In this document: positions 11,741-23,900 of the stretch, one piece after another | How positions within the stretch are numbered: position 1 is the stretch's first letter | Layout of the letters: the number at the start of each line of letters is the position of its first letter | NCBI RefSeq assembly: GCF_000485595.1 | Contig: NW_014577452.1 | Coordinates: 133,304 to 167,491, forward strand | Source: Priapulus caudatus | Taxonomy: Eukaryota; Priapulida; Priapulimorpha; Priapulimorphida; Priapulidae | Reading direction: 5' to 3' | DNA length: 34,188 nt | The notes under the pieces: generated by a model | Told to the model about the DNA's origin: nothing | Databases searched by the model: none | The model's input: the letters and a program-made list of their open reading frames with translations, nothing else | Translations under genes and position numbers: made by a program

Positions 11741-12741
11741 AACCGTTAGTAATGAATATGATAATCAATTGCTGCATAAATCTCCAAACAAAATCTACAC
11801 GCAATGGATAATCAACAGATGAACGTAGAATTATCGCCTCAGATAAATTTGGAAAAGACAGACCGGTGTCATTTTGTTGTAATCAGCGCCATCTAACGAG
11901 CTATATAACAACAATTTCATTGGCAGCTTATACGATGACGCTAGTTACACTCTCTCTCTGTGATACAATGACAGTACACGACATCTAGAGCTCATAATAA
12001 AGAATAATTTCTATTATAAGCTCTTGACAATATATAACATCTGCAATAACTGCAAAATGATCAAATTATATAAACCTATCATAATTATTAAATAATAAAT
12101 GGTGCACAGCCACAGCATGTTGTTAGCTTTCAATAACGTCTAACAAACCATAATAACTGCACAGGCAGGAGAAAGACATGATGGAGGATGGATGTGGAAG
12201 GAAATAAAGAAGAACATAGAAAAAGGTGGTAACAACAGCAACAACAATAATAATAACAACAACAAAAACATAAGAAAGAGTATACTTATATTCGGCAGAG
12301 TCTGAACTTATAGTTATAGCTAATTATTTTATTAAATACGTCATAAAATAAATTAAATAAATTTCATAAGAATCTTATGTATAATATGCATAGCAATATT
12401 ATTTGTCATTTCTTGACATTAATTCTTGACATCATTAATTACGGCACCGGAATTTCAGTTCCGAATAGGTTTTACGTATCCGGGTGGCAGGTCACGAGTT
12501 GGGCAGTGAGTGAGTCCCGTGAGTTGATCGCCAAGGCGTAGACAGTGAACTTCTTCTTGTTATGCGATGTAGTATTCAGTACGGATAAGCTGACATATTT
12601 TTTGGGTAATTATATTAGTTAATATCTCATAGACCATATCTCATGGATTTAAAGCACTCACTCTGAGGCGACCATGTACGGTACAATGTCAATGTGAGTT
12701 GCGTCGATGGTGGTAAGATAAGATAAGATTAAAGGAATGAT
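11741..12741. other. AT-rich intergenic sequence, no gene seen
   Basis: Low-GC DNA with a short AACAACAATAATAAT stretch near 12230-12265. No frame or RNA gene can be supported. Confidence 0.5.
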
Positions 12742-13090
12742 ATGCCCATTGATTATGCAATGTTGACGAATGCTAGAGTAACTGGCACCTTGTGTAGTTA
12801 ATAAAGATACATTACCTTATAACGCCAAAACGCGTAAATTAAGTTTGTCGCCAATTATCACTGCTGTTACATTACAAAGCAAGACTTGAAATCGGTTGTT
12901 TGATATTTCATTTACTTGCCGTAAATGTCATCCAGGAGTCAAGCGATAAGTACGCGCAATGACGTAAACATTTGTGGCGGCCCCATATGTTTTGGACAAC
13001 GCAAGAGAAATGGGAGGGTGATTAACTTACACAAGATGCAGTTACTACTCGCATTTCGATCAACATTGGCAATAATCAATGGCCATATTA
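12742..13090. mobile_element. MITE-like element, member of a four-copy family
   Basis: The left end (12742-12900, inverted orientation) contains CCATTGATTATGCAATGTTG, then TAACTGGCACCTTGTGTAGT. A matching inverse end, CAATAATCAATGGCC, lies at about 13067-13082. The long left segment matches 13420-13570, 14000-14160 and 32085-32235. Non-coding; probably a non-autonomous DNA transposon. Confidence 0.65.
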
Positions 13091-13419
13091 TTCTTAAGAG
13101 ATAAGAAGAGTCTAAACGAGAGTATTATTTTCTCAACTTTCATATCAGCAGATCAAGGATTTTTACTGCATCTGACATAGGTCAGATGCCAGCTTGTAGA
13201 ATCGCATGAATCGTAAACCGTGCCCGTCCGGCCCGTACTGAGTCGTCAACAGTTGGGCACAAATCTTTAACGCTCGACGTACGGTCACGATAATTCGGCC
13301 ACGCATGGGGGGGGGGGCGAGGGAGATCGTCAAAACGAGTTGGGTGTCGAAGCTGGGGGTCCAAGGTCAAGAGTGTAAAGAAGGGGGAACTTTTTACTCC
13401 TTAAGAGGCATAAGACGAT

Positions 13420-14160
13420 CATGATGATTATGGCAATTTTTAACCGAATGCTACAGTAACTGGCACCTTGTGTAGTTTTAATAAGTAGGCATTAGCCTTA
13501 GTAGCCAAACGCCGTATTAGTTTTGTCCAATTCACTCGCTGTTACTAAGAAATATGCAATTGAAAATCCGAGGTCAAATAAATCCGTTGTTGACAGTTAC
13601 TAACCCGCCGATGCCCGGGCCTGTAACACGGCAGAGGCGGTGTCAATACAGATTATATAGTGCACCGGACAGTTTATCGGCACAGTAGTGCTCGGCCGTC
13701 CAGTGATTTCGATGCCTTGTGGTCTGATGCGCATCCGTACGTTTGGTTTTGAGCTCTTGGGGATTCGGAAAATAACATGTATATATACGAAGACTTGATG
13801 ATTAAAAGCAACAAGTAATAATATGTTGAGAAAGGATATGCGTCACTGCCGGGTCAAACAGCAAAACAATAATTAGCCGGGGACAGAACATTCGATGCCT
13901 CAACATGCCTGTAGCAACATGTGAGGTACCGCGAACCGAAATCGATGTTTAATTTTGTTGGAGATAAAATTAAGCGTTGGCGCCAGATTACGGAATTTAC
14001 GTGAATTCAATTAGACATTTCTTAAGTAATGTAGGTCAAGTGATATTGCGACAAACTAATACGGGCGTTTGCTATAACGGTAATCGTATCTTCTTATTAA
14101 CTACACAAAGGGTGCCAGTCTTACTGTACGCATTCGTACATTTGCATAATCGATGGAAAT
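13420..14160. mobile_element. Inverted pair of the same MITE family
   Basis: The segment at 13420-13570 (inverted) and that at 14000-14160 (direct) share AACTGGCACCTTGTGTAGT or its complement, CAATTAGACATTTCTTA-like sequence and a terminal CATAATCGATGG-like end. Together they look like the two long ends of one element of about 740 bp. The interior (13571-13999) is GC-richer and has no recognisable coding sequence. Confidence 0.6.
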
Positions 14161-14164
14161 ATTA

Positions 14165-16251
14165 GTGGCGCTTGAACGTGTTTAAGGTAATAGGAGGAAT
14201 GCAGAATGCGGCAGCAAATTAAAGGCTCTCGACCTATTATCTATAGCTGCGTGATAGTCGGCGTGTTAATAGGCATCAATGGTAGGACAAGCAGCCAATT
14301 CACTGGGCTGCTCGAAATTGACGGTCACAGAGTCAAAGGTCAATAGGCACCATGGGCAAAGCTTTTAAACATTTGTCTGAGGACATGGTCCTGATTCGGC
14401 GATTGGAGAAACTTTTTTTGTTTCAGCGGTTACTCTAAGCATTTTCTTTATGGACTTTATTGAAAGGACGCATGAATAGTATCTTTCTGCTGACATTGTC
14501 GAAGAGTAGGAGTCGGCGCATAACGCCTTTTGACCCTCAAGAGGAAAGAGGTTTAAACATGGATTTGTTTACTGTGCTGTTCAGAAAGGAAATTTGAACT
14601 GGCCGGGTTTGCTAGTGAGAATCTAATACATAGCCTGGATGCAGCGCCTCAGACATTAAGCGACGACAGGGCAAGGCAATTTTTCTGGGGCATGTGAAGA
14701 AATTGCCTTGAATTTTCTCTAAAATGGATGGGCCACCGGGAGGGCAATTTTAAAGACAAGCATCAAGAATCGCAACCTGCTCCACAGATCTTTGAGAAAA
14801 GTGAGCACCAAGCCATTGTGTACTGGAAAGCTTTGTGTCATACGTAAATGAAATCTACTAAAATTTCTCTAAATCTTCTACGGAGCGCACTTGAAGGCAG
14901 CCTACCACCGTACAGCGATCACGTGGCCATTCTTGCGCGAGCGTCGTTTCCGCGCTTTAAATCGCACGCGGCCGCCGAGTCCCGGGCGTGCAGCAATTAA
15001 AATATTCGTGTTCTACACGGGCATACACAGGTGCGCTATTTATCGATTGTCTACTGGCAGCGGTTGGCAGCAATAACCACGTTATTGTTTTTAACCGCGG
15101 GTAGACCTGGTATCCGGCCTCAGCTCTGCTAGAGAATGTACCACTGCTCGCGACAAACAGTGCGGCCGCAAACCAGTCTAGCCAGAGCAAGAGGCACGAG
15201 CCGACGACGGCAAATTACAGAAAAGGGCAAGGCAGGTCACTGCTGTCGTCGGTTGGATTTTCAGGGCAGTACGGGCGATTGATAGAGGCACCGCCGGCAA
15301 TTGCCGTCGGTGCCGTCGGTAATTCGAGCCCTGCCTGATGTATGAGGGCTACAATGTCACATGGAAATTTCAAAAGCTAAATTTGGTTGAAGAAGGTTTA
15401 TGGCAGCCTTAAATCGTATAATTTCTATGGCATTCTGTACTGTCAGTATGTTACATGTAACGTATGCCACTGCCAGTGCATGTGGTGGTGGTACTGTCTA
15501 GTTTTTGCCTGCGTTAATTGAAAGGTTACAGGTGGCAGCTCTCTATTGCAGCCTGTAGGCTTGCATAGGTAAATGGATGAGTGCTTACCTATTCTGTCTT
15601 GCAAATAGTTGTTGCTACTATACGTACGATGGGATCTTCCATCTTTAATCTGAAGACGCTTAAACGTACGCGCCATCTTGTGGCAACTTTCATAACGATT
15701 CCAACGAACACTCCTTTGAGAAGGTTGCTGATACCATCCCTGTGCCTTCCACTGTTTTGGCGCGTATGTGAACACATTTGGGACTAACAGGGTTTACTAG
15801 AATCCCACCACTCCACCACAGAGTCATCGCAGTAGACGTTAGATGAGCGCTGTCGCTCCGCGGCACTTGTTTTAGTTTTTATTGGACTGATCAAACCTTA
15901 CTGGGAATGCAATGACTGATGCCAGCTGAACGAGGTTGTAAGTAGTACAAGTGTAAGTGTAAGTAGCTAAGTACAAGTGTAAGTGTAGAGATAGACATTA
16001 TTTAATTCAATCTAGGCCCTAATTGTTTGCTATTCTAAATCTGTAGTGATGACTCGGCAGGAATTTTGACCCTAACCTTGACTTGATCAATGATTTAGCA
16101 ATGCCCCTTTGTTAATTTTTTATTAATCTCTGTGGGCATTTTGGTTATTCGATGGACCACCATGGAAGTCTCTCAGTGAGTTTTTGAGTGCCATTTGGTA
16201 ACTAATGAACTAACCATGTTATGTTAAAATTTTCATTTTCATTATTTCTAG
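14165..16251. other. Intergenic region upstream of the sorting nexin gene
   Basis: No supported gene. A GC-richer part at 14880-15330 contains repeated GCCGTCGGT and GCCGACGACGGCAA motifs in opposite directions, suggesting transposon debris. The 110-aa minus-strand frame at 15443-15775 has no recognisable domain. Short AAGTGTAAGT repeats occur near 15940-15985. The promoter of the sorting nexin gene presumably lies here but is not visible. Confidence 0.45.
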
Positions 16252-16373
16252 GAAAGGAGGCGACTGCAAAGAGCAGAATATAAAAGGTGACGAAAGTGGG
16301 GTACTAGATGTGAATCAGTACTTAAACTGCTGTGCTGACATAGTGGTAGGGAAATTTCTATGATCCGCATTTC
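16252..16373 (+). other. Probable 5' UTR exon part of the sorting nexin gene
   Basis: A pyrimidine-rich acceptor (TTTTCATTATTTCTAG) ends at 16251. The sequence from there to the start codon has an in-frame TAG at 16347 and no usable earlier ATG in frame. An upstream non-coding exon is therefore likely but was not located. Confidence 0.45.
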
Positions 16374-19300
16374 ATGAGTGTGTATGAAATGTACAGCGCA
16401 GTGAACGCAGACAACGAGGTAATTTTCATTAATCTATTGCTGTGTACAAGGATTGTTAGTTAGCTAGTGTTGAAATTACAAAACAGTTCATCTCGAGGAG
16501 TAATTAATTTACATAAGCAGCATTCAAACTTAATAATTTAATTAATTATTGACCATGATGTGATTATAATGTAACGTTGTAAGGCATTTCCGAGCATATG
16601 TAATTCTTCGAGCATAGCTTTCTTGTAATATTGTTGAATCTGGCATTTAAATAATGCTAATAGCAGATCTATGTTTTACTAATATGATATACATTAACTA
16701 ACTTAACTGTGTAATTAATTAAATTGTATAGTATTTATATGTGTTGATATCTGTATACTTCATTAATTTTCCCAATCATATATTCTAAAATAAAAGTTCA
16801 TAGTACACCCACATGATTTGTATAGTTTTGTATTTAGATAATGTATTAGATTATACCTACCAGTTTGATATTCATGGAAATTACATTGGAATAAATAATG
16901 ACACAAAGGCCAGTACACCAGTGATTCAAATATAACTGTTGAATTGCGGGATCCATATGTATGCTAATTATATTTGTCATTTCCCTTTGCAGACTTACCT
17001 GGGTATTGAAGTGCGATACCCAATCACACACATTACGTGGGACCAAGGTCAATATACAAGCTATGAAATATGCTTGCAGGTGATTATTATGTGTTTTAGA
17101 TCAGGTAGAGAAAAGTAGAGAGGTATTATGAGTGGAAGAAGAATGTATTGTAAGACTGGCAGGTTGAGGTGTGGAGGAGAGAAATGTGCTGACCTTTACC
17201 AACTTATTACAGACCAATGACATGGCATTCACATCTCGGTCATCAAAAGTGCGAAGACGCTATTCAGAGTTCATTTGGCTGAGAAAAAAGCTTCGCAGTC
17301 ATCATAGAAACAGGTAAGCTAGGTAACGTGTTAAATATATGATAGGCGTTTACAGTCTAACAGAGAAATGACTAGTGTGCCGTGTCACACGTTATACCAG
17401 GTAATAGAGTGTAGCAGTGAAAAAAATACACGGGGGCTCGGGGCGATTTAGCCCCCGAAATGCCAAAAAGAGCCCAGGAAATGGCAAAACGAGCCCCCGT
17501 AAATTTGCATAGAGTTCAATGCAAGCCAAATTTTAGAGTGCTATTTTCATGCGCGCGAGCTTGAAAAGTAGCCCCCGAAATTTTTTTTTACATTTTTTCC
17601 CTGGAGTGTAGATATGTTCATGGTTATATCTCGCTCCAACTGAGTCCAGCATTTGTTTAAATTACTGTGTGCGTGCGTGTGTGCGTGCACATTTTTGCAT
17701 GTGTGTAACATGTTTTTATTGCAGGAAACCACCAGAACTGCCTCCAAAGCGGTTATGCTCTTCAAGATTTGACAAAGATTTCATTGAGCGGAGGCGCCGT
17801 CTATTGGAAGAATGGTTGAACAAGTAAGTGGCAAATATAAGAAAACAATAGTTTGGGCGTGCGCCGTGCAGTACTTTTGTACTGTCACTCATTGGTAGTG
17901 GCAGTCTAACTTTATATGTATGCCACATGATATATGTCAGCTATGTATGTAAACCTGACGAGTTTCAGTTAATGGTGGAGTTTGCTTTCCAATTTGCTTT
18001 ATTTTGAACGACCTACGTTTCACAGAATGACGAAATTATTCGTGAATGTAGGATGTATTACACAGACTTAGGTAGAGTTACTTGTTGTGCAGCTTGTCAT
18101 TCTGTATTCTATATATAACTAGAGCACTCAGAGAGCACAGACTTCCGCCAAGGCAGCTGAATTCTCTCACTGTGAAAATTTTTATTAATTAATTAATTAA
18201 TTAAGTGAAAAATTTCATTAATTAATTAAATAATTAATTGGATCCGGATCACCACCAAAATGTAATCAATTCTAAGTTACCTCATTTCTGACCTATCCTT
18301 AAAATTTTATTAATTAATTAGTTAGTTAATTAATTAATTGGATCCGGATCACCACCAAAATCTCATCAATTCTAAGTTAGGCGATTTCTGACCTAGATCC
18401 TGAAAATGTTATCACAATCCGTCCAGAACTTTTTCAGTTAGGCTGTACACAAACCCACAAAGCCACAAACCAACAAACACTCGCCGGTGAAAACATAACC
18501 TCCTCCCAACCCCTTGGCGGAGGTAATTATCCCGTGTGCGATAATAATGTGATATCTACTCGATGTTCTAGGGTGGTGAAGGTGATGATATATGTGTCGG
18601 ACAGCACTCTACATCTGTTCCTGCAGACGCCGCTTCCCGACCACGACATGGACGAATGCATACGTGGCAAATCGAAGATGTCGGCTACGGAGTATGTGAT
18701 AAGTCACGCCGGTCCCATTGTGCACGAGGCAGACTCGGACGACAGCGATGCAGGGTAGGATTTCTGCTGCGCGTAAACATTGTGCATGCAAATCTACCAA
18801 AAAATTCTGCTGCGCGTAATGTAAGGGTCACTCAAGGGAGACACTGAAATGATGCTTTATTAACAGAGGTCGATTCTATAGAAGTGGTGGGTTTGGTGTA
18901 TAATTGTAACATCTGTTTAACGGATTCCGCCAAACTACGTCCCTACATAATTACGACTTCAAGGAGAGACCAAACGTATTCGTTAGAGGCAGGTGTCCAT
19001 TCTATAAAAGAAGTTTCACTGTGTAACTACCACTCGATGGAGACAAAAAAAGTGTCCTTTATACGGGCGGGGTGGGTCCCGCCTATATAGGTGGTTTCGC
19101 TGTATAATTGTCATGGTAGTCATCGAAAGTAGTCGTCATGTACAGGTGTCCATTCTATAGTGGTGGCTTTATCTTTTAACTGCCACTCGAGGCAAATGTC
19201 ATAGTGTCTGATATAGGCAGTTATCTGTTCAATAGAGGTGACCATTAACACAGGTTTGACTGCATCATAATTATATTTTGATCGTTTTAATAGTAATAGG

Positions 19301-21902
19301 AATCTCATATCCCTTTTGCCAGTTGTCACTTCTTTCCTTGTGTATGTTAACTCCCTTGCTGTCTTTCTTCTTGCTTTGTCACTCTTTCTGTTTTGTTTTT
19401 TGTTTTGTTAACTTTCTATCCTCGCCCTCGTCTCTCTTCTCCATCCCTCTCACTAGTAACCTCTACATGTACTTCTCTCACTAGTAACCTCTACATGTAC
19501 TTCTCTCACTAGTAACCTCTACATGTACTTCTCTCGCTAGTAACTAGTAACCTCTACATGTACTTCTCTCACTAGTAACCTCTACACTTGTGATTCTCTC
19601 CACACTAGTAACCTGACATGTACTTCTATCATACCAGTAACTGAAGTAACCCTAACATGTACTTCGTCTCCACTAGTTAACTATACCATAATAACTGATA
19701 CTTCTCTCCTAGTAACTCTACATGTACTTCTGCTCATAGTACCTCTCAATGCTACTGCTACTCATGTTTAACCGTCTACATGTACTTCTCTCACTAGTAA
19801 CCTCTACATGTACTTCTCTCACTAGTAACCTCTACATGTACTTCTCTCACTAGTAACCTCTACATGTACTTCTCTCACTAGTAACCTATAACCATCTACA
19901 TGCTACGTTCTCTCACTAGTAACATTCTACATGTATTCTCTCATAGTAACACATACATGCTCTTCTCTTCATAGTAACCTCTACATGTACTTCTCTCACT
20001 AGTAACCTCTACATGTACTTCTCTCACTAGTAACCTCTACATGTACTTCTCTCACTAGTAACCTCTACATGTACTTCTCTCGCTAGTCACTAGTAACCTC
20101 TACATGTACTTCTCTCACTAGTAACCTCTACATGTACTTCTCTCACTAGTAACCTCTACATGTACTTCTCACTAGTAACCTCTACATGTACTTCTCTCAC
20201 TTAGTACTTTCTCATGTATATCTCTCATAGTAACCTCACATGTACTGATCTGGCTGCACTGTACCTCTACATGTACTTTCTCCTATACTTCATACAGTAC
20301 TTCTCTCATCTACGAGTAAACTGGGGTCTACATGTCCACTTCGTCTCAAGCTAGTAACCTCGTACATGTAACTTCTCTATGTTAGTTCACTAATCTCTCT
20401 CCNNNNNNNNNNNNNNNNNNNNNNNNNNNNNNNNNNNNNNNNNNNNNNNNNNNNNNNNNNNNNNNNNNNNNNNNNNNNNNNNNNNNNNNNNNNNNNNNNN
20501 NNNNNNNNNNNNNNNNNNNNNNNNNNNNNNNNNNNNNNNNNNNNNNNNNNNNNNNNNNNNNNNNNNNNNNNNNNNNNNNNNNNNNNNNNNNNNNNNNNNN
20601 NNNNNNNNNNNNNNNNNNNNNNNNNNNNNNNNNNNNNNNNNNNNNNNNNNNNNNNNNNNNNNNNNNNNNNNNNNNNNNNNNNNNNNNNNNNNNNNNNNNN
20701 NNNNNNNNNNNNNNNNNNNNNNNNNNNNNNNNNNNNNNNNNNNNNNNNNNNNNNNNNNNNNNNNNNNNNNNNNNNNNNNNNNNNNNNNNNNNNNNNNNNN
20801 NNNNNNNNNNNNNNNNNNNNNNNNNNNNNNNNNNNNNNNNNNNNNNNNNNNNNNNNNNNNNNNNNNNNNNNNNNNNNNNNNNNNNNNNNNNNNNNNNNNN
20901 NNNNNNNNNNNNNNNNNNNNNNNNNNNNNNNNNNNNNNNNNNNNNNNNNNNNNNNNNNNNNNNNNNNNNNNNNNNNNNNNNNNNNNNNNNNNNNNNNNNN
21001 NNNNNNNNNNNNNNNNNNNNNNNNNNNNNNNNNNNNNNNNNNNNNNNNNNNNNNNNNNNNNNNNNNNNNNNNNNNNNNNNNNNNNNNNNNNNNNNNNNNN
21101 NNNNNNNNNNNNNNNNNNNNNNNNNNNNNNNNNNNNNNNNNNNNNNNNNNNNNNNNNNNNNNNNNNNNNNNNNNNNNNNNNNNNNNNNNNNNNNNNNNNN
21201 NNNNNNNNNNNNNNNNNNNNNNNNNNNNNNNNNNNNNNNNNNNNNNNNNNNNNNNNNNNNNNNNNNNNNNNNNNNNNNNNNNNNNNNNNNNNNNNNNNNN
21301 NNNNNNNNNNNNNNNNNNNNNNNNNNNNNNNNNNNNNNNNTAGGAATCTCATATCACTTGCCGGTTGTCACTTCTTCCCTTGTGTATGTTAACTCCCTCG
21401 CTGTCTTTCTGTAGCTAATGTACAAGATTGATCATATCATTGCAAGTTATGTTTGTGGAAAGGGTTAAAACAAACATGAAGGCCGATGTAAAGTTTACAA
21501 TGTTTCATCTGACGCGAGTGAACACGATTTTTCAATGCTTCGTTTAGATCGTGGGTTGACCTGGAGAGCAATGACACGCTGTTCGCACTGCCATCTAGTG
21601 ACGCGACAGCGAACCTCGGCATCGGTCCCAGCATAGTAAACACCATCGTCGACACGAGCGGCTCGGCAACCTTCATCAGTCACACTCTTGTTGGCCGGCG
21701 CACCTATATGACGCGGGTGATGAGTGCACCGAGTGACCTCGCGAATCAAGGCTCGAGTCCCAGGTCCATACTTCGGCCGGACGCCGGCTCGCCAGACGCC
21801 ATTTTTAATTCCAGCGAGGCGAGCATACCCTCGCGGGAGAGACGCGTGAAGTTTTCACCGACCGTCATGGTGAATACTATACATTCGCAAAATTACGCGT
21901 GA
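16374..21902 (+). CDS. SNX10/SNX11-like sorting nexin with PX domain
   Basis: Coding exons are 16374-16418, 16993-17079, 17213-17313, 17725-17823, 18572-18754 and 21548-21902, all GT-AG with matching phases, giving 289 aa. Sorting nexins of this type bind phosphatidylinositol 3-phosphate on endosomes. The PX domain spans about residues 18-130: [11 protein letters not shown], then the lipid-binding [12 protein letters not shown] (57-68), the proline loop PPELPPKR, and [11 protein letters not shown], followed by the DSTLHLFLQ helix typical of the extended PX domain of SNX10/11. An acidic [10 protein letters not shown] follows. The 117-aa last exon has no homology I recognise, is Ser/Thr/Pro-rich, and ends with [13 protein letters not shown] (271-274) fits the PP1-docking consensus. 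The last intron holds a minisatellite and an N gap, so an additional exon could be hidden, although phases join directly across it. SNX10 versus SNX11 cannot be separated here. Confidence 0.93.
17420..17580. repeat. CCCCCG-repeat element in a sorting nexin intron
   Basis: CGGGGGCTC near the left end faces GAGCCCCCG and AGCCCCCGAAAT copies further right (near 17450, 17491 and 17568). This arrangement of repeated and inverted motifs suggests a small non-autonomous element. It lies in the intron between 17313 and 17725. Confidence 0.5.
18117..18527 (+). mobile_element. Short interspersed element with terminal inverted repeats, copy 2
   Basis: This is the second copy of the element at 2954-3229, same orientation, with CTTCCGCCAAGG near the left end and CCTTGGCGGAGGTAAT at the right. 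It is about 135 bp longer because the AATTAATTGGATCCGG block with its flank is duplicated inside it. It ends about 45 bp before the exon at 18572, so it lies next to that 3' splice site. Confidence 0.75.
18860..19262. repeat. Degenerate tandem repeats of about 70-110 bp
   Basis: Four or five diverged copies share AGGTGTCCATTCTATA, then a GTGGTTT-CTGTATAA-like stretch, then TGCCACTCGA-like sequence (starting near 18866, 18990, 19080, 19143 and 19225). They lie in the last sorting nexin intron and have no coding potential. Confidence 0.6.
19440..20402. repeat. 28-bp minisatellite interrupted by the assembly gap
   Basis: Tandem copies of a 28-bp unit containing CTCTACATGTACTTCTCTC followed by ACTAGTAA. 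Parts are nearly perfect, while others (19580-19790 and 20190-20402) are scrambled by many small insertions and deletions. The scrambled parts resemble noisy consensus more than ordinary divergence. The array runs straight into the N gap. Confidence 0.95.
20403..21340. other. Assembly gap (938 N)
   Basis: No sequence is present. The 320-aa frame that crosses this region consists of unknown bases and is not a gene. The gap lies in the intron between the sorting nexin exons at 18754 and 21548. Confidence 1.
21341..21410 (+). repeat. Second copy of the sequence that precedes the minisatellite
   Basis: These 70 bp, starting TAGGAATCTCATATC and containing CTTGTGTATGTTAACTCCCT, match 19297-19368 with few differences. 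The minisatellite and the gap lie between the copies. Either the locus is duplicated or the contig ends overlap and were not merged. Confidence 0.85.
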
Positions 21903-22008
21903 TACGGTCGGCCGCGAGTTTGAGGCTGTCCCAGGGGTGTCTAAAGCAGTTTTTGTTTTTTTTAGAAGAAATACAGCAATACTTGTGGTTCGTTACGAAA
22001 TATAGTGT

Positions 22009-22014
22009 ATTAAA
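22009..22014 (+). terminator. Candidate polyadenylation signal (ATTAAA) of the sorting nexin gene
   Basis: The variant signal ATTAAA occurs 107 nt after the stop codon. It is the first hexamer of this type seen after the stop; no cleavage evidence is available. Confidence 0.3.
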
Positions 22015-22663
22015 AATGTAATAGTTCTTTTTGCAAGTGTTATTTGTGCGAAATCACAAGAACTGAATAAGATTATATAAGGAGCCTGCAATCATCTATT
22101 TTAGACACCTTTTTTTATACAATTTGAGGTAATGCTATGACAACCTTAAATAGACCGCATCCCCACTCGTAGGGAAGTCATGCAGAAAATCGATCTTCGT
22201 ACAAGTTGTCCTCATTTATACTGCAGATTTTTATAACACATTCCTGATGTTTTGTTTGTGCTTGTTCACATGAACAAAGGTATTTGGAATAACCGAAACT
22301 CGTTATTGAAATAGCTCATCTTATTTTTGTAAGCCTATGGCAACTATAGAGACGCACAAATTCACGACAGCTCCGAGCTGGGACTGCTCTACAACTATAG
22401 TCACTATAAAAGTCCAGTGTCTTCAAGTCATAGGTAGAAGAAATCAAAATATGATGGCGACTTACTCCCTATTTTGTTCGACTCGGTCGTTATCAAATTG
22501 CTGAAGAAATGAGCTAAGGAACACACCATAGGGAGTCGCCTGATCACGGGTAGAACTATTTTGAATGCTAGCCATCTGTTCTTCGTGCAATAGCCAATGA
22601 TCGGAGTCGTCTATCTATTTACATGATTTATGCGCACAATTAGGAAAGATAATACCACCCACT

Positions 22664-22850
22664 CAGGGTTCTCCAAGCTTTTTCATTATAGCATGGCGGG
22701 GCTGCCTTTACGGTCCTAGTTTTAGCATTTTTTTTAGCTAATTTTAGCATGGCGGCTATGATATTTAGAGTGGTGGGTGCATTTTAGGATGGCGGGGTTC
22801 GACGATAGCCTGGGGGGCCGCCAGGCTATAAGTGCTCTTGGAGAACCCTG
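22664..22850. mobile_element. 187-bp MITE with perfect 14-bp terminal inverted repeats
   Basis: CAGGGTTCTCCAAG at 22664-22677 is exactly inverted at 22837-22850. Ends beginning CAGGG are common among hAT elements. The interior repeats TTTTAGCATGGCGG-like blocks. The 8 bp on each side (CACCCACT and CCACTCCT) are similar but not identical, so a clean target-site duplication is not shown. Confidence 0.8.
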
Positions 22851-23889
22851 CCACTCCTTATTAACGATAGCTTGAATACATCTATTCATATTTATGATTT
22901 AGAGGTATGTTCGTTATGATAAGAGTAGTAGATTTGGCAGTAATTCCGCATGTTCAACTCATGACAATGAATTCTATGTGATTTTGTGTATAATTTATGC
23001 ATATATTTAATTTGGTTAGATGTAAATAACGTACACAATGATTTGGCATCATTCATACACTTCTGGTTGCTCGTGTCTAATATCAGTACGTAATATCAGT
23101 AAACGCTAATATCAGTACGTAGGGAGATTTACCTTGCATAATAGTACCTTTTACGCTTATAAACAAATTCATCTGAATACAATATGGCTCCCTAGCATGT
23201 AACTAGGTATTACATTACAGATGATTTACTTCAGGATGAATGTGATCATAGATCTGTTTAAGGTTTTTTTAACATTATTTTTTAAGTAAATGTGTAATGT
23301 AAAGTTCTTGTAAAATATGATGATGTAAATATGCCTATGTTGATACTATCCTGAGAGTGATGTCTGATCGTGCATGCACAATACATGTTTCTTGTGGTGA
23401 TTCCTACAATGCTTTGTTACATAGGGTGTTCTTATTCCACGACAAACACGTGAGGGTGAAAACCTTGAAATAAACAATGTACAGATAAAACCCTGATAAA
23501 ACTATACATATTTGCAAGAATCAATAATGTTTTCATTTAACACATAATAAATCTCAGTCAAGTACAACGAATTCAATATATCTCTAGCTATCACTTATGA
23601 CTGCCAACATTATTTCTGTATTGCCTTTCAGGCTTGTAGCGCATTACACAAAATATATATACTGCGGTTCCTTACCCGATATAATATGTCGCACACCTAA
23701 TTGAGTATATCACAGAATTTACCACACGACATTACACCTATATGATTCTAAAGATTATAATGCTTGGATTGCAGACCATGCATTCAGCAGAAAGGCTGTC
23801 CATCCAACACATAGGCATCCGGAAGTGTTATTACAAGTATTGGCACCCAGTATTGCACAAATTATTTAATCAATTCATATATTATTCCA
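22851..23889. other. AT-rich intergenic region between convergent genes, no gene seen
   Basis: Only short frames and no recognisable RNA. The end near 23890 may include 3' UTR of the GH31 gene. A few ATATCAGTACGTA repeats occur near 23080-23120. Confidence 0.5.
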
Positions 23890-23900
23890 TTTATTTTATT
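23890..23900 (-). terminator. Candidate polyadenylation signals of the GH31 gene
   Basis: On the minus strand two overlapping AATAAA hexamers lie about 200 nt after the stop codon. Confidence 0.35.

Noticed and set aside
15443-15775. 110-aa minus-strand frame with many basic and aromatic residues
   Set aside because: No recognisable family, no supporting splice structure, and the length is within chance expectation.
19440-20402. Regular repeats that could suggest a CRISPR array
   Set aside because: The units are contiguous without unique spacers, in an animal intron; this is a minisatellite.
20390-21352. 320-aa minus-strand frame
   Set aside because: It consists almost entirely of N bases in the assembly gap.
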